Shown here: in pieces, positions 61,921 to 64,000 of the stretch
Numbering within the stretch: the stretch's first letter is position 1
Layout: each line of letters starts with the position of its first letter
From: Mucilaginibacter inviolabilis
GTDB taxonomy: Bacteria > Bacteroidota > Bacteroidia > Sphingobacteriales > Sphingobacteriaceae
Reading direction: 5' to 3'
NCBI RefSeq assembly: GCF_011089895.1
Contig: NZ_JAANAT010000001.1
Span: 3,596,001-3,660,000 of the forward strand
DNA length: 64,000 nt
Program-made: the position numbers and the translations under genes
Notes under the pieces: model-generated
Database searches by the model: none
Told to the model about the DNA's origin: nothing
Seen by the model: the letters and a program-made list of their open reading frames with translations, nothing else

Positions 61921-63198
61921 TTATTTGCGTAATGATTTGAATGCGGCACGAAGTTCTTCGGCAAAAAGTTGTGGTTCTTCCCAGGCAGCAAAATGGCCGC
62001 CTTTGTTTACTTCGTGAAAATAGATCAGTTTGTGGTAACTTTTTTCGGCCCAGTTTTTTGGCGCCTGGTATATCTCGCCAGGGAAAACGGTTATCGCTGC
62101 TGGGATCGAAATGTCAACAGCATTAAAGTTGTTGGCATTGTTTTCCCAGTATAGTTGTGCTCCCGATGTAGCGGTATTGGTTAACCAGTATAAGGAAATA
62201 TCATCCAGCATCTCGTCTTTGGTCAATGATTTTTCAGGATCACCGCCACTGTAAGTCCAGTCAGCAAATTTATCATAGAACCATGAGGCCAAACCTACCG
62301 GTGAATCAGACAAACTGTAACCAATGGTTTGCGGACGGGTAACCATCATAGCAGCGTAACCACCGCCCCGGGTATATAGATTATTTAATGATTGGTAAGC
62401 AGCTTTTTCTTTAGCAGGCAGACCTGCAGGTGCAGGGCTTCCGCTGGCCAGTAATTTGGCTATATCAGCAGGCACTGTGGCCGGCATGTTAACATGAATA
62501 CCTAATAGACCTACGGGTTTTTGAGCCGCCATTTTATCGGCAACTACCGAACCCCAGTCTCCGCCTTGCGATACATAGTTTTTATATCCTAAACGCTTCA
62601 TCAGCACATCCCAGGCGCGGGCTATGTGATCGGCGTTCCAACCGGTAGTGGTAGGTTTACCAGAAAAACCATAACCAGGCATTGAAGGGATAACCACATC
62701 AAAAGAATCTTCCTTGCGACCGCCATAAGCCTCCGGATCGGTCAGCGGACCAACAATTTTCAGCAATTCAAAAACAGACCCCGGCCAGCCATGGGTGATG
62801 ATCACCGGCAGGGCATTTGGATTTTTGGAACGTACGTGGATAAAGTGGATATCCAGACCGTCGATATTAGTTATGAATTGTGGCAGAGCATTCAGTTTAT
62901 CTTCTGCTTTGCGCCAGTCATACCCTGTTCCCCAATATTTTACCAGGGCTTGTATTTTTTCTAATTGAGCACCTTGGGAACGATCGGTAACTGTTTCTTT
63001 TTCGGCCCAGCGGGTTGCCTGTACACGTTGGCGCAGATCGGCAACAGCTTCATCTGAAATATGGGCGCGAAAAGGGCGGATAGCATTTGATGCCTGCGCA
63101 TCGGCAGTTGTATTGGTTTGAGCAAAACTGGTTGCTGTAAGCAGGACAAAAACACCGGTGATAAATTTACTGATAAGGATACGTTTGTTCGTTTTCAT
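61921..63198 (-). CDS. Exported epoxide hydrolase (EHN-domain type)
   Basis: This 425-residue protein has a signal peptide (cut near TSFAQ, residue 27), an N-terminal EHN domain (about 40-145, IRPFRAHISDEAVADLRQRV) and an alpha/beta hydrolase fold with HGWPG (136-140), catalytic Asp214 in QGGDWGS and a late His in KGGHFAAWEEP. It resembles microsomal-type epoxide hydrolases. Substrate unknown. It is first in a likely two-gene unit with the next hydrolase. Confidence 0.94.
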   Translation of the reverse strand: MKTNKRILISKFITGVFVLLTATSFAQTNTTADAQASNAIRPFRAHISDEAVADLRQRVQATRWAEKETVTDRSQGAQLEKIQALVKYWGTGYDWRKAEDKLNALPQFITNIDGLDIHFIHVRSKNPNALPVIITHGWPGSVFELLKIVGPLTDPEAYGGRKEDSFDVVIPSMPGYGFSGKPTTTGWNADHIARAWDVLMKRLGYKNYVSQGGDWGSVVADKMAAQKPVGLLGIHVNMPATVPADIAKLLASGSPAPAGLPAKEKAAYQSLNNLYTRGGGYAAMMVTRPQTIGYSLSDSPVGLASWFYDKFADWTYSGGDPEKSLTKDEMLDDISLYWLTNTATSGAQLYWENNANNFNAVDISIPAAITVFPGEIYQAPKNWAEKSYHKLIYFHEVNKGGHFAAWEEPQLFAEELRAAFKSLRK

Positions 63199-63463
63199 GA
63201 TTTAAATGTTTGAGTTTTCTTTTTTGTTTCCTCAAAAGTATCGTCACCCTGCCCCTAACCCAATCACTATATATGGCAAGTAGACAAAGCCCACCCCGAA
63301 CCAGTCATTTTTAAACCCGAATTTTTATTTTAAAAGAGAAATCATCCGTTTAAGCCCTCCCGGGGGTATATAGGGCAAATACAGAACATTATGGTGGAAG
63401 CAATTGATAAAAAACAGCACAACTAAAAGACAATAGTTATCCTCCGATTAAATCTAATGACAT

Positions 63464-63473
63464 CAAACGTTTG
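63464..63473. promoter_or_regulatory. LacI-type operator candidate 1
   Basis: CAAACGTTTG is a perfect 10-bp palindrome followed by CGT, matching the core of LacI-family operators. Confidence 0.5.
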
Positions 63474-63824
63474 CGTCAATTTTTGAAGAAGTATAGTTCT
63501 ATTTCCCTGATAAAAAGCACCATTCAGCGTCTTACAAAAAACAGGAATATTTTCTGACGGATTCAAATTTTAGATTTTTGACGCCTTTATTTTTGATAAA
63601 AGGCGACTTTAACGTATTTTCTTATGTTTTATTTTAAAATTGATATAAAATCATAAAAAATTACTTTTAAACAACAAATATGATTTCGGTTTTTAATCAA
63701 AACCATTAAATCTTTCCCGCTTTTCTAATAATTATGGCCCTTAAATCAGCTTAAACCTACTCTTTTTTTGCTTTAACTATTAAATAATTGAATTCTTAAA
63801 CCATTGCGCAATAAAACTTCAGCA

Positions 63825-63836
63825 GCAAACGTTTGC
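63825..63836. promoter_or_regulatory. LacI-type operator candidate 2
   Basis: GCAAACGTTTGC is a perfect 12-bp palindrome, 362 bp after the first copy. It shares CAAACGTTTGCGT with it. Two copies upstream of an unseen gene fit a LacI-family looped repressor site. Confidence 0.55.
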
Positions 63837-64000
63837 GTGCCCTTCAATTAGGTGCTCAATAAAATTATTCGATAGGTTTGGTTTAAGAGATTATTGATTT
63901 TCTGATTGAAAAACAATCACTTACGACCTAAGTCCGACGCTTCCCGTAAGGCTGTTTATCAATGCAAATTAAGGTATGTATTGTTAACCGGCGATTACTC

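Larger units (their letters stand above)
63199..64000. other. Long intergenic region, no gene seen
   Basis: These 802 bp contain no convincing reading frame; the last 40 bp have an ATG (63962) whose frame stays open to the edge but is too short to judge. The stretch is A/T-rich and contains two LacI-like palindromes (63464-63473 and 63826-63835), so it probably is the control region of a gene to the right. Confidence 0.55.

Noticed and set aside
63962..64000. ATG with open frame to the right edge
   Set aside because: Only 13 codons are visible and there is no promoter or family match to support a gene start.

Overview
The window looks like a chromosomal segment of a Bacteroidota member, most likely Sphingobacteriaceae (Mucilaginibacter or Pedobacter-like). 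The basis is three SusC/SusD pairs, a FecI/FecR-type sigma/anti-sigma pair, A/T-rich start regions without clear Shine-Dalgarno sequences, -7 elements of the Bacteroidota form TAnnTTTG, and secreted proteins of the families usual there. The genus is an inference; no rRNA or tRNA gene was found. I saw no phage, transposase or CRISPR array.

Layout. 1-11637 (minus): a glycan-uptake locus running sigma factor, FecR, SusC with STN domain, SusD, a second SusC without the usual N-terminal domain, and a second SusD that runs off the left edge. A DeoR-type regulator is divergent (11890). 12662-16767 (minus): fatty-acid desaturase, a small unknown protein, an RRM RNA-binding protein, a secreted unknown and an outer-membrane porin. 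16996-20041 (minus): an overlapping set of GNAT acetyltransferase, ArgE-like M20 deacetylase and an orphan sigma-54 response regulator. 20622-26230 (minus): a lipid-modification operon with two cyclopropane-synthase-like methyltransferases, DUF1365, an FAD oxidoreductase and a membrane-anchored esterase. 26701-28360 (minus): peroxiredoxin, DUF1475-like and DUF1295 membrane proteins. Divergent from these are an SDR and an AraC regulator.

30626-37569: a DeoR regulator, then a plus-strand SusC/SusD/DUF4397 lipoprotein operon. 37692-42152: DUF2461 protein, serine hydrolase and a secreted beta-helix protein with a C-terminal carbohydrate-binding-like domain. 42451-50159 (minus): a complete divalent-metal efflux unit of response regulator, sensor kinase, TolC, adaptor and CzcA-type pump. 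50348-52638: a CPA1 antiporter and a secreted esterase. 52756-54163: two secreted unknowns. 54425-55736: OsmC protein and a DOT1-like methyltransferase. 55963-58853: a LytS/LytTR two-component pair followed by a DUF1223 thioredoxin-fold protein and a 59-residue reading frame overlapping its stop codon. 58927-63198: secreted unknown, MBL hydrolase, Ohr and two exported alpha/beta hydrolases. The last 800 bp hold no gene but contain two LacI-type palindromes.

The most interesting signals are regulatory: 21-bp-spaced direct repeats in front of both the LytTR operon and the DUF1223 gene, 21-bp-spaced repeats between peroxiredoxin and SDR, and several very regular palindromes. On the protein side, the lipid operon (with non-canonical active-site residues) and the GNAT/ArgE-like/sigma-54 trio deserve a closer look.
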